Source: Leuctra nigra (Eukaryota > Arthropoda > Insecta > Plecoptera > Leuctridae). From it: a stretch of DNA of 64,000 nt. This document shows positions 46,386-57,398 of this stretch, piece after piece. Made by a program: the position numbers and the translations under genes. The notes beneath the pieces are model-generated. The model saw only the letters and a list, made by a program, of their open reading frames with translations, did no database searches and was not told the origin of the DNA. How positions within the stretch are numbered: the first letter of the stretch is position 1; each line of letters opens with the position of its first letter. The stretch is from contig OW203771.1 in assembly GCA_934045905.1 (NCBI GenBank), positions 4,216,001 to 4,280,000 of the forward strand, read 5' to 3'.

Positions 46386-48056
46386 CATTGTTCCGAGTCG
46401 ACTTATCTCCGTGGTCAGCTGGGGGTGATGGAATCTGTCGTCTGATTGGTCGGACTGCAGCTGTGGCTCCGTGTACCAACCGTAGCTGTGAGCAACGGAA
46501 AACAACACACTAAATCATCGTTCCGAGTCGACTTATCTCCGTGGTCAGCTGGGGGTGAAGGAATCTGTCGTCTGATTGGTCGGACTGCAGCTGTGGCTCC
46601 GTGTACCAACCGTAGCTGTGAGCAACGGAAAACAACACACTAAATCATCGTTCCGAGTCGACTTATCTCCGTGGTCAGCTGGGGGTGAAGGAATCTGTCG
46701 TCTGATTGGTCGGACTGCAGCTGTGGCTCCGTGTACCAACCGTAGCTGTGAGCAACGGAAAACAACACACTAAATCATCGTTCCGAGTCGACTTATCTCC
46801 GTGGTCAGCTGGGGGTGAAGGAATCTGTCGTCTGATTGGTCGGACTGCAGCTGTGGCTCCGTGTACCAACCGTAGCTGTGAGCAACGGAAAACAACACAC
46901 TAAATCATCGTTCCGAGTCGACTTATCTCCGTGGTCAGCTGGGGGTGATGGAATCTGTCGTCTGATTGGTCGGACTGCAGCTGTGGCTCCGTGTACCAAC
47001 CGTAGCTGTGAGCAACGGAAAACAACACACTAAATCATCGTTCCGGTTGACTTATCTCCGTGGTCAGCTGGGGGTGATGGAATCTGTTGTCTGATTGGTC
47101 GGACTGCAGCTGTGGCTCCGTGTACCAACCGTAGCTGTGAGCAACGGAAAACAACACACTAAATCATCGTTCCGAGTCGACTTATCTCCGTGGTCAGCTG
47201 GGGGTGATGGAATCTGTCGTCTGATTGGTCGGACTGCAGCTGTGGCTCCGTGTACCAACCGTAGCTGTGAGCAACGGAAAACAACACACTAAATCATCGT
47301 TCCGAGTCGACTTATCTCCGTGGTCAGCTGGGGGTGATGGAATCTGTCGTCTGATTGGTCGGACTGCAGCTGTGGCTCCGTGTACCAACCGTAGCTGTGA
47401 GCAACGGAAAACAACACACTAAATCATCGTTCCGAGTCGACTTATCTCCGTGGTCAGCTGGGGGTGGTGGAATCTGTCGTCTGATTGGTTGGACTGCAGC
47501 TGCGGCTCCGTGTACCAACCGTAGCTGTGAGCAACGGAAAACAACACACTAAATCATCGTTCCGTTTTGACTTATCTCCGTGGTCAGCTGGGGGTGATGG
47601 AATCTGTTGTCTGATTGGTCGGACTGCAGCTGCGGCCCGTGTACCAACCGTAGCTGTGGGCAACGGAAAACAACACACTAAATCATCGTTCCGAGTCGAC
47701 TTATCTCCGTGGTCAGCTGGGGGTAGTGGAATCTGTCGTCTGATTGGTCGGACTGCAGCTGCGGCTCCGTGTTCCAACCGTAGCTGTGAGCAATGGAAAA
47801 CAACACACTAAATCATCGTTCCGTGTTGACTTATCTCCGTGGTCAGCTGGGGGTGATGGAATCTGTCGTCTGATTGGTCGGACTGCAGCTGCGGCCCGTG
47901 TACCAACCGTAGCTGTGGGCAACGGAAAACAACACACTAAATCATCGTTCCGAGTCGACTTATCTCCGTGGTCAGCTGGGGGGGATGGAATCTGTCGTCT
48001 GATTGGTCGGACTGCAGCTGTGGCTCCGTGTACCAACCGTAGCTGTGAGCAACGGA
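46386..48056 (+). repeat. Satellite: 13 copies of a ~130-bp unit
   Basis: Units begin at a TCGTTCCG block at about 46389, 46518, 46648, 46778, 46908, 47038, 47167, 47297, 47427, 47557, 47686, 47816 and 47945. Copies are nearly identical. Each contains CTTATCTCCGTGGTCAGCTG, a CTGATTGGTCGG (inverted CCAAT) and CTGCAGCTG. Two non-adjacent copies (47557 and 47816) share GCGGCCCGTG and GTGGGCAACGG, showing duplication of a two-unit block. Open frames on both strands are a by-product of the repeat. Confidence 0.95.
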
Positions 48057-48356
48057 AGTTTGGCCGAGTTTAAGATTACACGCGAAGTGTTCCAAATCCT
48101 CTAGATGCGTATTTCGATTAAAAATAACAATTTCTGTTTTTTCAAGTTAAATCTTCCGAAATTCTCAAAGACGAGAAGGATAATTTATTTAAAATCGCTG
48201 CTTTTCTTAATTGATTCTCTAATTTAATCAAAAAACTTTTCTTGTCATATTGTTCTATATAATGTAAATCAAAATGGGTGCGACGATTTTCGTCGCCGTG
48301 GCAACTTTAAGGTTTCTAAAATCAAGGACCGCTGCTTTGCTTGGATGTTATTGCAG

Positions 48357-48740
48357 GGTCGCTCTCTCTCTCTCCCCCTCTCTCTCTCCTTCTCTCTCTC
48401 TCACTCACTCACTCACTCACTCACTCACTCACTCACTCACTCGCTCACTCCCTCACTCGCTCACTCCCTCGCTCACTCACTCACTCACTCCCTCCCTCAC
48501 TCACTGGCTTGCTCACTCGCTCCCTCACTCGCTCACTCAATCACTCACTCACTCAATCACTCGCTCTCTCGCTCACTCGCTCACTCACTCACTCCCTCGC
48601 TCTCTCACTCACTCGCTCGCTCACTCACTCACTCACTCACTCACTCACTCGCTCACTCACTCCCTTACTCACTCACTCACTTACTCCCTCCCTCCCTCCC
48701 TCTCTCTCCCTCTCTCACCCTCTCTCTCTCTCTCCCTCTC
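48357..48740 (+). repeat. Large (CTCA)n / (CTCC)n microsatellite
   Basis: Nearly 400 bp of CTCA units, bordered by CT/CCCTCTCT tracts, forms an extreme purine/pyrimidine strand bias. It starts directly at the donor site of the minus-strand exon 48743-48887, so in that transcript it is a (TGAG)n-rich intron start. Confidence 0.95.
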
Positions 48741-48742
48741 AC

Positions 48743-49433
48743 CTGTGGCTGGTCAGCTCCATCTCCTCCCACTTCTCTCTCGGTCCGTCCTCGGAGTGAT
48801 GTTTGATCTGGTCCACGATCGCGGGGTCAAGATCACGCGGGTCGATCTGCTCGTGTGGGGAGTAGAACTTGCCAGTGATTCCCTTCACTGCAACATCGAT
48901 TAGTGACGAGTGCATCCAAGTTCTTCAAGAAATGACAATGTCTCGCGTTGATATACCGAGTGGCGCAAAAAAAACACCCCCTGTTTAGATCTATAAAAGA
49001 TAATATTATGCTGAAACTTTCGCACATTATACAGAAAACATAAGAAAAAAGTGATAGACATTTGAATTATGAAAAAATACGAAGTAACTCCAAATCAATT
49101 CTTCCCACAAGTCAATTTATCTGGTTCATTTTGTTTTTCAACTGTATCTTATTTATAACTTATTTCCTATTCCTATTCTACAAATATGTTTGAACCAAAT
49201 TTTTTTATATTTTCTAAATTGTTTAAAAAATTCAAGTTACGATGCTGTGAGCTCTCGAACAGGGGGAGTTTTTGTATGCCACCCCGTGTTGGCAATCAAT
49301 TGGATCCCGATTCTGCTCACCTCTGAGATTGGGCACGAACGAAGTGTTGAGTTTGGTGAGTTTGTCCTCCTTCCTGAACTGTTCCGTCATCACCGCATGT
49401 CTCTGTCTCTCCTTGCTCCCCATCCTGACCAAC
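48743..49433 (-). CDS. Two coding exons of an unnamed minus-strand gene
   Basis: Exon 49433-49321 (after acceptor GACTACAG, before donor GTGAGC) and exon 48887-48743 (after GTTGCAG, before GTGAGA) join in phase. They read LVRMGSKERQRHAVMTEQ, KLTKLNTSFVPNLRVKG and FYSPHEQIDPRDLDPAIVDQ, closing at MELTSHR. The sequence is charged and non-repetitive. An internal ATG (49423) could be the start, or an upstream exon may exist. It is probably separate from the 1003-aa gene, which has a stop at 49993 and an AATAAA before 49750. The remaining 3' exons were not identified; the satellite and microsatellite lie downstream. No family recognised. Confidence 0.6.
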
Positions 49434-49992
49434 CTGTAGTCCAACACCAGTGACAGTTGCACTTCTTCTTTTATGCACGGCACTCAGCAGCTATACAGGA
49501 GGCTCTGCACTAGGTCTTACTACCCTTTCGTCTATTGTGAAAGATTTTACTAAGATTTGGTGCTTCCTAGTTTATCCCACCTCATAGTATAGATATTTTA
49601 GTAAAATATTTTCACGGTATTTTGCTACGTATGTATTCGTATAGTATATCATAGATAGTATATTATCATGGTTTTGATGTGCGCTACCGAAACTAAAGTC
49701 ACTCCTTGAAGGAGAGGTCTTAGTCGGGCAATCAAAATATGCTGCAAGATAGTTCGTTTATTGCTAACTCACCAATAAGCCGAGTAATAAATAATTGTTA
49801 CGAAGATAACCTGTCAGACATCATGCATGTTAATGATTAACAACGAACAAATTAGTTTAATGTATGTTTCCAATTGTATATAATTTTTCATAAATGAAAA
49901 TGCACTTGGTTTATCAAAGAACACTAACAGAAAGTAAGAACATGAATTTGATTTAAAGCAGAGAAGTAATTGCTTTCGGACGGAACAAGAGA

Positions 49993-52900
49993 TCATCGTC
50001 TTCGATAGTCGACTTCCATGCGGCGACGCTCCATCTCGAACCTCTCGTCGCGGTCCTGAAGGCGTCCTGCTCGGCTAGGAAGCTGTTCCACCATCTCGAA
50101 CCTCTCGTCGTGGTCCTGTCGTCGCTCTGTTCGCCGAGTAAGTTGTTCCACCATCGCGAACCTCTCGTCGTGGTCCTGACGGTGTCCTTCTCGGCGCGGA
50201 AGTTGTTCCACCATCTCGAACCTCTCGTCGTGGTCCTGACGGCGTCCTGCTCGCCGAGGAAGTTGTTCAACCGTCGCGAACCTCTCGTCGTGGTCCTGAC
50301 GGCGTTCAGACTCCCGAGCTCGTCGAGGAAGTTGTTCCACCATCTCGTAGCCCGCGAGCCACGCTGGTTGGTCCACAGAGCTCTCGTATTGGATGCTGGT
50401 GTGATATCGCAGTCCATCTAGCAGAGGTCGAGAGTTTTACACTCAGCAACAAGTAGATTCAAATCACGAGTGTCATGACTTATATTGTGGTGTTGTCACA
50501 GTATACCTATACAATCCTAATCAATAGACTGCTACCTTGACGCGGTGGTAGGGCTTAAGGGGCCAACTCACATTACGAGTTGGTCCAACTAAGTGCAATT
50601 CAGGGTCGATCTAGTCCCATGCCCTCCCCAAATTAGCGGGCCCCTCGGGCCGGCCTTCCCCCTCGAGATTGTGATCCCCCTGAAATCGGATCCCACCGGC
50701 CCGAAGCCTCCCCCGGTCTGTCCCCATTCTGAACTGGCTTTCCCACCAGTTTCAGACTCCCCCGGATCGGGCCCGTTAGGTCGACCCCTCCCCCTAGTAT
50801 TCAACAAAGTTGACAAAACTTAATGAGCGCTAAATGACCTCGCTGTCGATGCGCCGTTAAACACTATTATATTACTACGTCCGTAAATTACCTTAAATAG
50901 GGGCTGAACCAGTGTATTGGAAAAGGGAGAAGCCAGAGAAAAATATAGCAAGAGGCAGTTGAATAATGGTCGAATAGTCGTACAATCTTTAATTGTGTAG
51001 TGTTTTATTGTGAGTGTTTTGTCTTTAATTGCTTATTAAGTGGTATAATTCTTATACCACTGTGACTAAACACTAATCACTATAACATATTGTGGCCCTT
51101 TTTACATAAACCCTATCCATTTCTCTTAGACATTACACATTAAACACTAAACAATAAACATTATGCATTACGACAATTGTGGCCTAGCCTTTACACGCTT
51201 AAAGCATCCTCACCCATTTCTTCCCAATCCTACGTCCTCCCTAAGGAAACACTACAGACTCCCTGTTGAGATGTACCTAACTAGTTCGTCTATGACGTCA
51301 TACCCCTGCAGCACGGATCCGGCACCGGCCCCGCTGGCTCCTTCTTCTCGCCCAGATGTGCGGGCCCACAGCCTATCCAGTGGCGCTCGTGAGGGGCCCG
51401 CAGATGGGCCTCGTTGTAGGGCCTGCGGTCCCGCACGCGCGGCACCAGGTTCAGACTGGCCATCTCCAGCCGCTGCCGGTCCACGCCGTGGCCGTCTGGA
51501 CTCCAGTGCCGCGGCTGGAGAGGACTGGAGTTCTCCTCCAGACCGGAGCTGCAATACAATACACAATCACGAGATATTCGAACAAATAAGCGATACGTGA
51601 TGGAGCCACTTCTGGCAGGACACTTTTTAGATTAACTTTTTTATATTGATGTTCGTGTTTCCATTGGGCAGTGAAAAAGGAGGAACAATTGAAATTTACA
51701 TTTAGTTACAAGTTTACTTTTTCAGCCATAACAAACAGTTAGTGCATGTCTATGGGCACCGATAGTGCATACCCCCGCGCCACGAGTGAAAGAAATAAGC
51801 AACATTTGTGGGAATGATCTTCAACTGTTTTATTTCTCATTGGCCGTGACCTATCAACAGATCAAATATCAACAAATGTACTCAAAATATTTCGGAATCA
51901 GAACCAAGTCGCACAAATTACTATTGTGATTAGATTCAGTGAAATTGTGAACACTTTATTATTAATATTTTGTAGGCGAATAAACATTAGATAAACTTGT
52001 GTAAATTTTAAGGAGTGATAATGCTTAATATGTGCAGCAACATAACGTATAACTGCAGCGACTTGGACGCCTTGCCAAAGATAAGCTTCCTTCCCAAAGC
52101 TTAGGTGGCTCTGTCTGTACTTTTAGCAGTGCCATCTGTAGTCTAAACACGCTGCCTATACCTAGGCGAGTGTTCGCAGTCGGCACAGCGACATCCTCGC
52201 AAGTGTCTCTCCAGCGGCGCGTTGCGATGGTACTTGTTGAAGGCGTCGCGCTCGCGCACCTTGGGCCCCATGTCGTAGGCGGCGCGCATGACGTCACAGC
52301 GGTCCATGGCCGCGTGTCTGGGGTGCGCGCGCACCAGAGGGTGGAGTGTCGGACAGACGGGACGGTCGAACTGAGACCTGCGCACTGGGCCTTGTCCAGG
52401 CTGCGCGGTGTACACGACCGTGGACTGAGACTGCGCGTGGCCGCCGTTGAACCCGTTCGTCTGCGCACATCAGAGGTAGAAGGGCGGAGATCCGTTTCAA
52501 TGATTCTGGAGGCTAGATCGTAAACCAGTAATTCTGGGTTCATCCGATCATGTTTGTAATGGTGACATGAGTCACTGTGCAAGAGAATACTTCAATATAA
52601 CTGTAGGTATTTGCTGACATCAGTGAAATGGTAATTGATAAAGCTTTTTACATCATTCCAAATGTGTGCAACAAAATCGGAAAAATAGACTTCCGGCCTT
52701 CTACCTCTGAGGCACAGAATTACGATTCAAGTGCACATTCTGCAAGAAATCATCTTCTGAAACGCGTATCTTCGTACACATATTATTCGATCTTAAAAGA
52801 TTCCAGTTCAGTTACATTTATAACTATTTGATTTTGTGAATGATTGGTGTTTTATTCAATTGCTAACTTACATTCGTTCTAAAACAGTCACGCTACTTTT

Positions 52901-55900
52901 AGCCAAGAACGCTTCTGTCTTTCCCTGTTCGCCCTCAAAGTGATTCGAACGATCTAATTTGCCCTCCACGTAACTGGAGGTCGTGCGAGGCTTCTCGCAT
53001 GCGAACATGTTTCATCACGCATGCGAGCTGACTCGCACGATCGCCGTGCGACTCCACTCACCTCGCACTCTGGCGCGCATGCGTTGACGATCTCTCTGCT
53101 TGGATACGTGCTGTAGATGACGTCGTGCGGCTCGACCGTCGTGTTGGGTCGCCGCACGGGTCGCACTTGTCTCTCACTCCCGTCAACATCCTCGACGCAT
53201 CGCCTCTTCAGACGCACATTCCGCCGCACTTCCTCCCGATCAACCTCGTCGCCTCCACAAGACTCCCCGTCGTCCTGCGTGTTCGCGTCGCTCACGTCAA
53301 CCTTCCGGAACACTTTCGAAATCCTCTCCATCCGCTGCTCTCGATTCTCGGGACGTAGTTCAATTTCATGACACACGATGAACTGTTCTTTATCCTTGTC
53401 ACAAAAACTCTCGTAGATTTGATACGAAGTTTCGCTCTCGTTTTTTTTGTCGACGTGGAAACTGTTCCTCGGAATGCCGCTTTGAAAATTGCGTTCTGCT
53501 TTTCCCGGAATGTGTGACTTCGACTTGGACTGACTCTTCGTCGGCTTCCCGACGGCATCGGAGTAGCGACGTCGTTCAGCGACGTCGGCGTCGGCGGCGT
53601 CGGAGGAGAGGCGTCCCCGGCGTCGGGGCGCGTGGTTGGCGACGTTCGACGCCATCCGCACGCCGAACACCTCCACCGGCCTTGGAGAGGTGAAGTGCAC
53701 GTTCTCGCTCTCACTGATGCATACAACATTAAAACACAATCTGAACTAGAGGGTAGCAAATTATTTTCCTCAGACGAGCATTTAAATATCTTTCTTGCAC
53801 AACTCATCGCTCTAAGCATTGAGATTGGTTCTACTGTCAAATTTCATTCCATCAGTTCGTTTCAATAAATTGCTACCTATGGTCGATGACAGGCAAAGAT
53901 GAACCCTGTTTAGTATTGCCAGGTATAGGCCGGCCCATGCTAGCGCGGGTTCATCTTTGCCTGTCACCGACCTTAGGTATGTCTACCGCAGCAACGGGGG
54001 GCATTGAATGAAGCCTAAAGTCGGCGACAGGGCCAGTTGAACCCCAGGTATAATTTCCACCCCTACTGAACCTTCCCCCACCATGCTACCACGCTGGCCG
54101 GCTACAATCCCGGCGAACAATCAGACCTGTCAAAGCAAATCGACGTGGGTTGATATCCAACCACCTCATTAGTTACAAATATTCTTTTAATGCGTTTTTG
54201 TTCAAAATGGTTTAGTTTTTGTCAGATTGTTATACAACCTTAAAATTCAATGTCATCCCATGTTGGGGTTACCTCGCTACTAGGCCGGCGCTGGGTCGCT
54301 TGCGCCTGCGCCGGCCGACGCCGACTGACGACCTCGACGAGCCCGAGCGACTCTCAGAGACCGTGGACGCGTATCCGCAGCAGCTGCAGAAAAAGTGAGA
54401 CGACATGAGGTGAACAATCATTCAAAATGTTGGCTGTAAGATTAAGTTGTTACATTGAAAGTTTTGTATCATACAAATTTCTTTCCTGCGAATTATGTAG
54501 ATAGGAGGAGAATTTTGTCCACATTTTTATTTTAACTACGTTTGAGTTTCTGAAGATAATAACAATTCCTGGCTTTCCCTACCACATGTTTAATTCTTTT
54601 TATATAACGATATTGAAATGCAGGAAAATATGTGATCCTGTAATTTAAAAAAAAAATCAACGTGTAAAAATCAAAATAAATGGCAATTAAGGTACTCGAT
54701 ATTGTATTCGGTTACACAATTATATGTTTCGGTCTTTTGTGTTTGTATCTTGTTGTAATCCAGGTAATTTCCAGGGGGTCTATTCTCGAAACAGATCACG
54801 TCATAACTCCACGTTATGATATCATATCATAAAGGAGGTTTCTCCTATCTCTCACCGTTAATATTATGCCTTTTCATCATATCATTCATAACTTATGAGG
54901 TAATAACTGTTTCGACAATAGAGGCCCAGATTCGCTAATGCAGAAAGTTGGTATTACCTACAATTGAAAGAATGGTTTACTGAACGCGTGGACTCACCTG
55001 GACCTGTCCCCTCTCAGATACCCTGGATTGACGTTCATGAGCACGTCTACTGCCGAGCAGCGCGCGCATGCTTGCTGCGCCGCTGACGTCATGGCTGCGC
55101 GGCTGCGCGTGAAGCCCAGCTCCTCGCGCGAGTTGCAGAAGCGTGGCGGCACGCAGTTGACGCGGTTCCCATAGCAACGAGACATGTTCACGTCGCTGTA
55201 CGTCGTCGGGCCGACGTCCTCGCGAGACAGACACAACACCGGCGCCACCTGGACGGGCTTCATCTTCCTCGGCGGGGGCGGCGACGGCGGCGGCAGCTTG
55301 TTGGCCGTCGGCTTGTGTCCCGGCTCGCTACTCGTCGTCGCCACCTGTTGCACGTTCCCCTTCATCGGCACCTTCCCCTTGCGACATATCTGCGTCAACC
55401 TCTCGTCCTGCACCTCGTCGTCGTCGAGCCTCGACCTGCCGACCTCGACGCGCGACTGACAGAGCCTCGGGCTGATCTCGTCGACCTTGCGCGTCGTGCA
55501 GCCGAGTTCCTGGCGCGACAGACAGATGCGCGGCAGCACGAGCTTCACGCGTGCGCCGTCGTCGTCGCAGTGGCAGCTCCGCGGGGCGTACGTCACGCAC
55601 GGCAGCTCCTCGCACGAGGTCGCGTCCGGCTCGTCGTACGATAACGTAACGCCCTCGTCAATGGGCTCGGAATATGATGACGTGGCGCCCTCGTCAACGG
55701 GCTCGTCACCCGATGTCTCGCGGGGTTCTTCGCACGATGACGTGGCGTGTACGTCACAGGGATCGTAACAGGAGTCGTCACAGGATGACGTCATAGTGCC
55801 TGGATCACATGGTTCGTCACACGACGTCGTGACGTCCTCGTTGACGTATTGTCCTCTCGGTTTTAGAATGTCCTCCGAGGACGCCTGAGGACTGAGGTAC

Positions 55901-56277
55901 TGCGGCGGACTGTGCAGTGTGACGCTCCTCTTCGGTTTCCCGTAGCCCTTCTGATTCTCTTGCCGGTGAAGAGCGCTTCTCTTCGGCTTCTGCTCCGCCC
56001 CCGAGTCCGAACTCTCCCGTCCTCTGGAGTCGCTGCTCTCGCTCTCGGAGCAGCTGCAGTCGTCGGAGTCGTCGGAGGTGGTGACTGCGCGCCGTGTCTG
56101 CGCCTTGTCGATCCCGCCCTTCTGCCTCTTGGCGTAGTAGCACTCTTCGGCACGGATTCGCCGCGGGACGGCGCCATCTTTCCGTCTGGCGTAGTAACAC
56201 TCGTCTGAACGCACCGCCCGCTGGATTCCCCGCCGCTTTGGGTTGTAGTACTCGTCAGGTCGGTGGGTCCAGCTCAT
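49993..56277 (-). CDS. Uncharacterised 1003-aa repeat-containing protein
   Basis: Six exons join with matching phases: 56277-54998, 54383-54273, 53713-53062, 52460-52162, 51548-51304 and 50417-49993. They total 3012 nt, an exact 1004 codons. All introns are GT-AG. An in-frame TGA lies directly before the ATG, just inside an acceptor (TCTTCCAG) that implies an upstream 5' UTR exon. The N-terminus has related segments PDEYYNPKRRG, SDECYYARRKDG and AEECYYAKRQKG. Acidic SS.EP/DE repeats follow, then four copies of a P-R-x-C-x-S-R-x-E-x-G motif (LPRICLSRQELG, SPRLCQSRVEVG, APVLCLSREDVG, PPRFCNSREELG). Exon 4 ends with HLRGCRCADCEHSP. The C-terminus has five repeats of about 20 aa like MVEQLPRRAGRRQDHDERFE. 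No signal peptide, transmembrane segment or known domain was recognised. AATAAA (minus) lies at 49762-49757. A sperm or cytoskeletal role is only a guess. Confidence 0.8.
50590..50875 (-). repeat. GC-rich dispersed repeat, copy 2
   Basis: The reverse complement carries GGGTCGACCTAAC, CCGATCCGGGGGAGTC, GATTTCAGGGGGATCAC and GGCCGGCCCGAGGGG in the same order as 24897-25330, and an end TTTAACGGCGCATCGACAG. It lies in the last intron of the 1003-aa gene, inserted in sense relative to it if copy 1 is taken as forward. Confidence 0.75.
52470..52710. mobile_element. MITE (CTCAGAGG-ended family), copy B, abutting a splice acceptor
   Basis: Ends TCAGAGGTAGAAGGGCGGA and TTCCGGCCTTCTACCTCTGA are inverted repeats. 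The interior matches 39020-39290. GCAC appears at both borders (4-bp duplication possible). On the minus strand its terminus CCCTTCTACCTCTGA is followed by TGTGCGCAG and then exon 4 of the 1003-aa gene (52460), so the element end forms the pyrimidine-rich part of that 3' splice site. Confidence 0.85.
53880..53972. repeat. Short inverted repeat (26-bp arms)
   Basis: GGTCGATGACAGGCAAAGAT (extending to GAACCC) pairs with the reverse complement ending GCCTGTCACCGACC, with a loop of about 40 bp. It lies in the intron between exons 2 and 3 of the 1003-aa gene and is probably a MITE remnant. Confidence 0.75.
54774..54927. mobile_element. Short MITE
   Basis: GGGGGTCTATTCTCGAAACAG at the left and CTGTTTCGACAATAGAGGCCC at the right are inverted relatives, and the interior ATGATATCATATCAT is also palindromic. 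It sits 70 bp 3' (minus strand) of the donor of exon 1 of the 1003-aa gene. Confidence 0.75.
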
Positions 56278-56482
56278 GGTGCGCGGTCACACTGGAAGAC
56301 AGTTGCATGTGTTAAGGAGGGATGTCCGAGTAGATTTTCCGAAAATATGTTTTGTTGAAATTTAAAATTTTTATTAATTTTTTCAACAATTTTAAACTAT
56401 ATTTTAGCGTAAAAGATTCATCAAATGTCTTGTAACTTGCAACTCTGGACTTATATTGAGTTTTTAATATGATGTCTTCAGA

Positions 56483-56880
56483 ATATGTGATGCGATCTGT
56501 GATAAGGGACCTGTGGGTGAAAGAGTTAGTTTTCTGCAAAATGCAATGATGTGTTAAAATGGCTATTTTATCGGTTGTCGGATTATTGCTTTATCTGCTA
56601 CATAGTCGTGTTTTCTTCAATGTCTGTAAATACAAATACTAAAAAAAAATCTAAAAAAAATACAAAAATACAAATAAAAAAAAGTTTGTCGTTTTACTTT
56701 AAACAAATTTTGCCTGCTTTGTAAGTTTTTGAATAATACAATTTAAAAATATGTAACTTTTTTATTTATTGTCAGAATTTAATATTTTTTTAATGATTTA
56801 TTCCTAATTTTTTCCTCTTTCCAAAGAGGAAATCACTATCCTTCACCCACAGGTCCCTATTCACAGATCGCATCACATAT
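56483..56880. mobile_element. MITE with ~35-bp TIRs
   Basis: The left end ATATGTGATGCGATCTGTGA and right end TCACAGATCGCATCACATAT are perfect inverted repeats. They extend through AGGGACCTGTGGGTGAA with a small indel. The AT-rich interior has no ORF. It lies 5' of the 1003-aa gene's start codon, in the putative first intron. Confidence 0.88.
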
Positions 56881-57188
56881 GAGGCAATTTTAACATGAGG
56901 TACAGGAAAATTATTTAGAATTTGGCGTCAAACTTTTAAAAAAGTACGGGTAGGTGTAGGTATATATAAAAATCTTAATACATACCTTAATGTCTAATAC
57001 ACATAGTATTTAGTTTTTGGAAAAAATCTATCGGTGGGATATAGTTTAAATCTTATTTTTACTAGGAAACTTAGGTACTGTGTTTTTCGAACTTCACATG
57101 TTAAAGATAGGCTAACTCAAATTTATCAAGTGATATGTCTTGGAAATTAGTTCAGCTACCTCACTTTTTCTTGCCCTTATATGGTAGC

Positions 57189-57369
57189 TGTAATGACTGT
57201 TGCTTTTACTAATTATGTTGGTAAAAGTGTAATACTTTATAAGTGTTCATTGTTGTCTAAAATGTAATCCAACAAGCAGTGAATTGATAGTTGCAATAAA
57301 TAGATACACGAAAAGCAATCCATGAATTATTCTAATAATATAAATAGAAATATAAGCAGCAACTCAACA
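57189..57369 (+). repeat. 5' LTR (181 bp)
   Basis: A short LTR, TGTAATGACTG to CAACTCAACA. It differs from the 3' copy by GATAG versus GACAG and ATAGAAATA versus ATATAAATA. No clear TATA box; AATAAATAG in the second half could serve as a poly(A) signal. Confidence 0.93.
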
Positions 57370-57398
57370 TGGCGCAGTCGGTAGAGAACTAATATGAA

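Noticed and set aside
46386..48056. CRISPR-like repeat array
   Set aside because: The units are contiguous with no unique spacers, and the genome is eukaryotic; this is a satellite.
46415..48073. Series of open frames of 64-109 codons on both strands
   Set aside because: They are repeats of the same 130-bp satellite unit read in different frames; the identity of both-strand products shows they are a by-product of the array.
48274..48903. Long frames rich in Ser/Leu/His/Thr on the plus strand
   Set aside because: They translate the (CTCA)n microsatellite in all three frames. Real coding is on the minus strand at 48743-48887.
53117..53371. Plus-strand frames opposite exon 3 of the 1003-aa gene, and similar ones at 55184-56315
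   Set aside because: They are antisense shadows in GC-rich coding exons; splice phases and protein repeats support the minus strand only.
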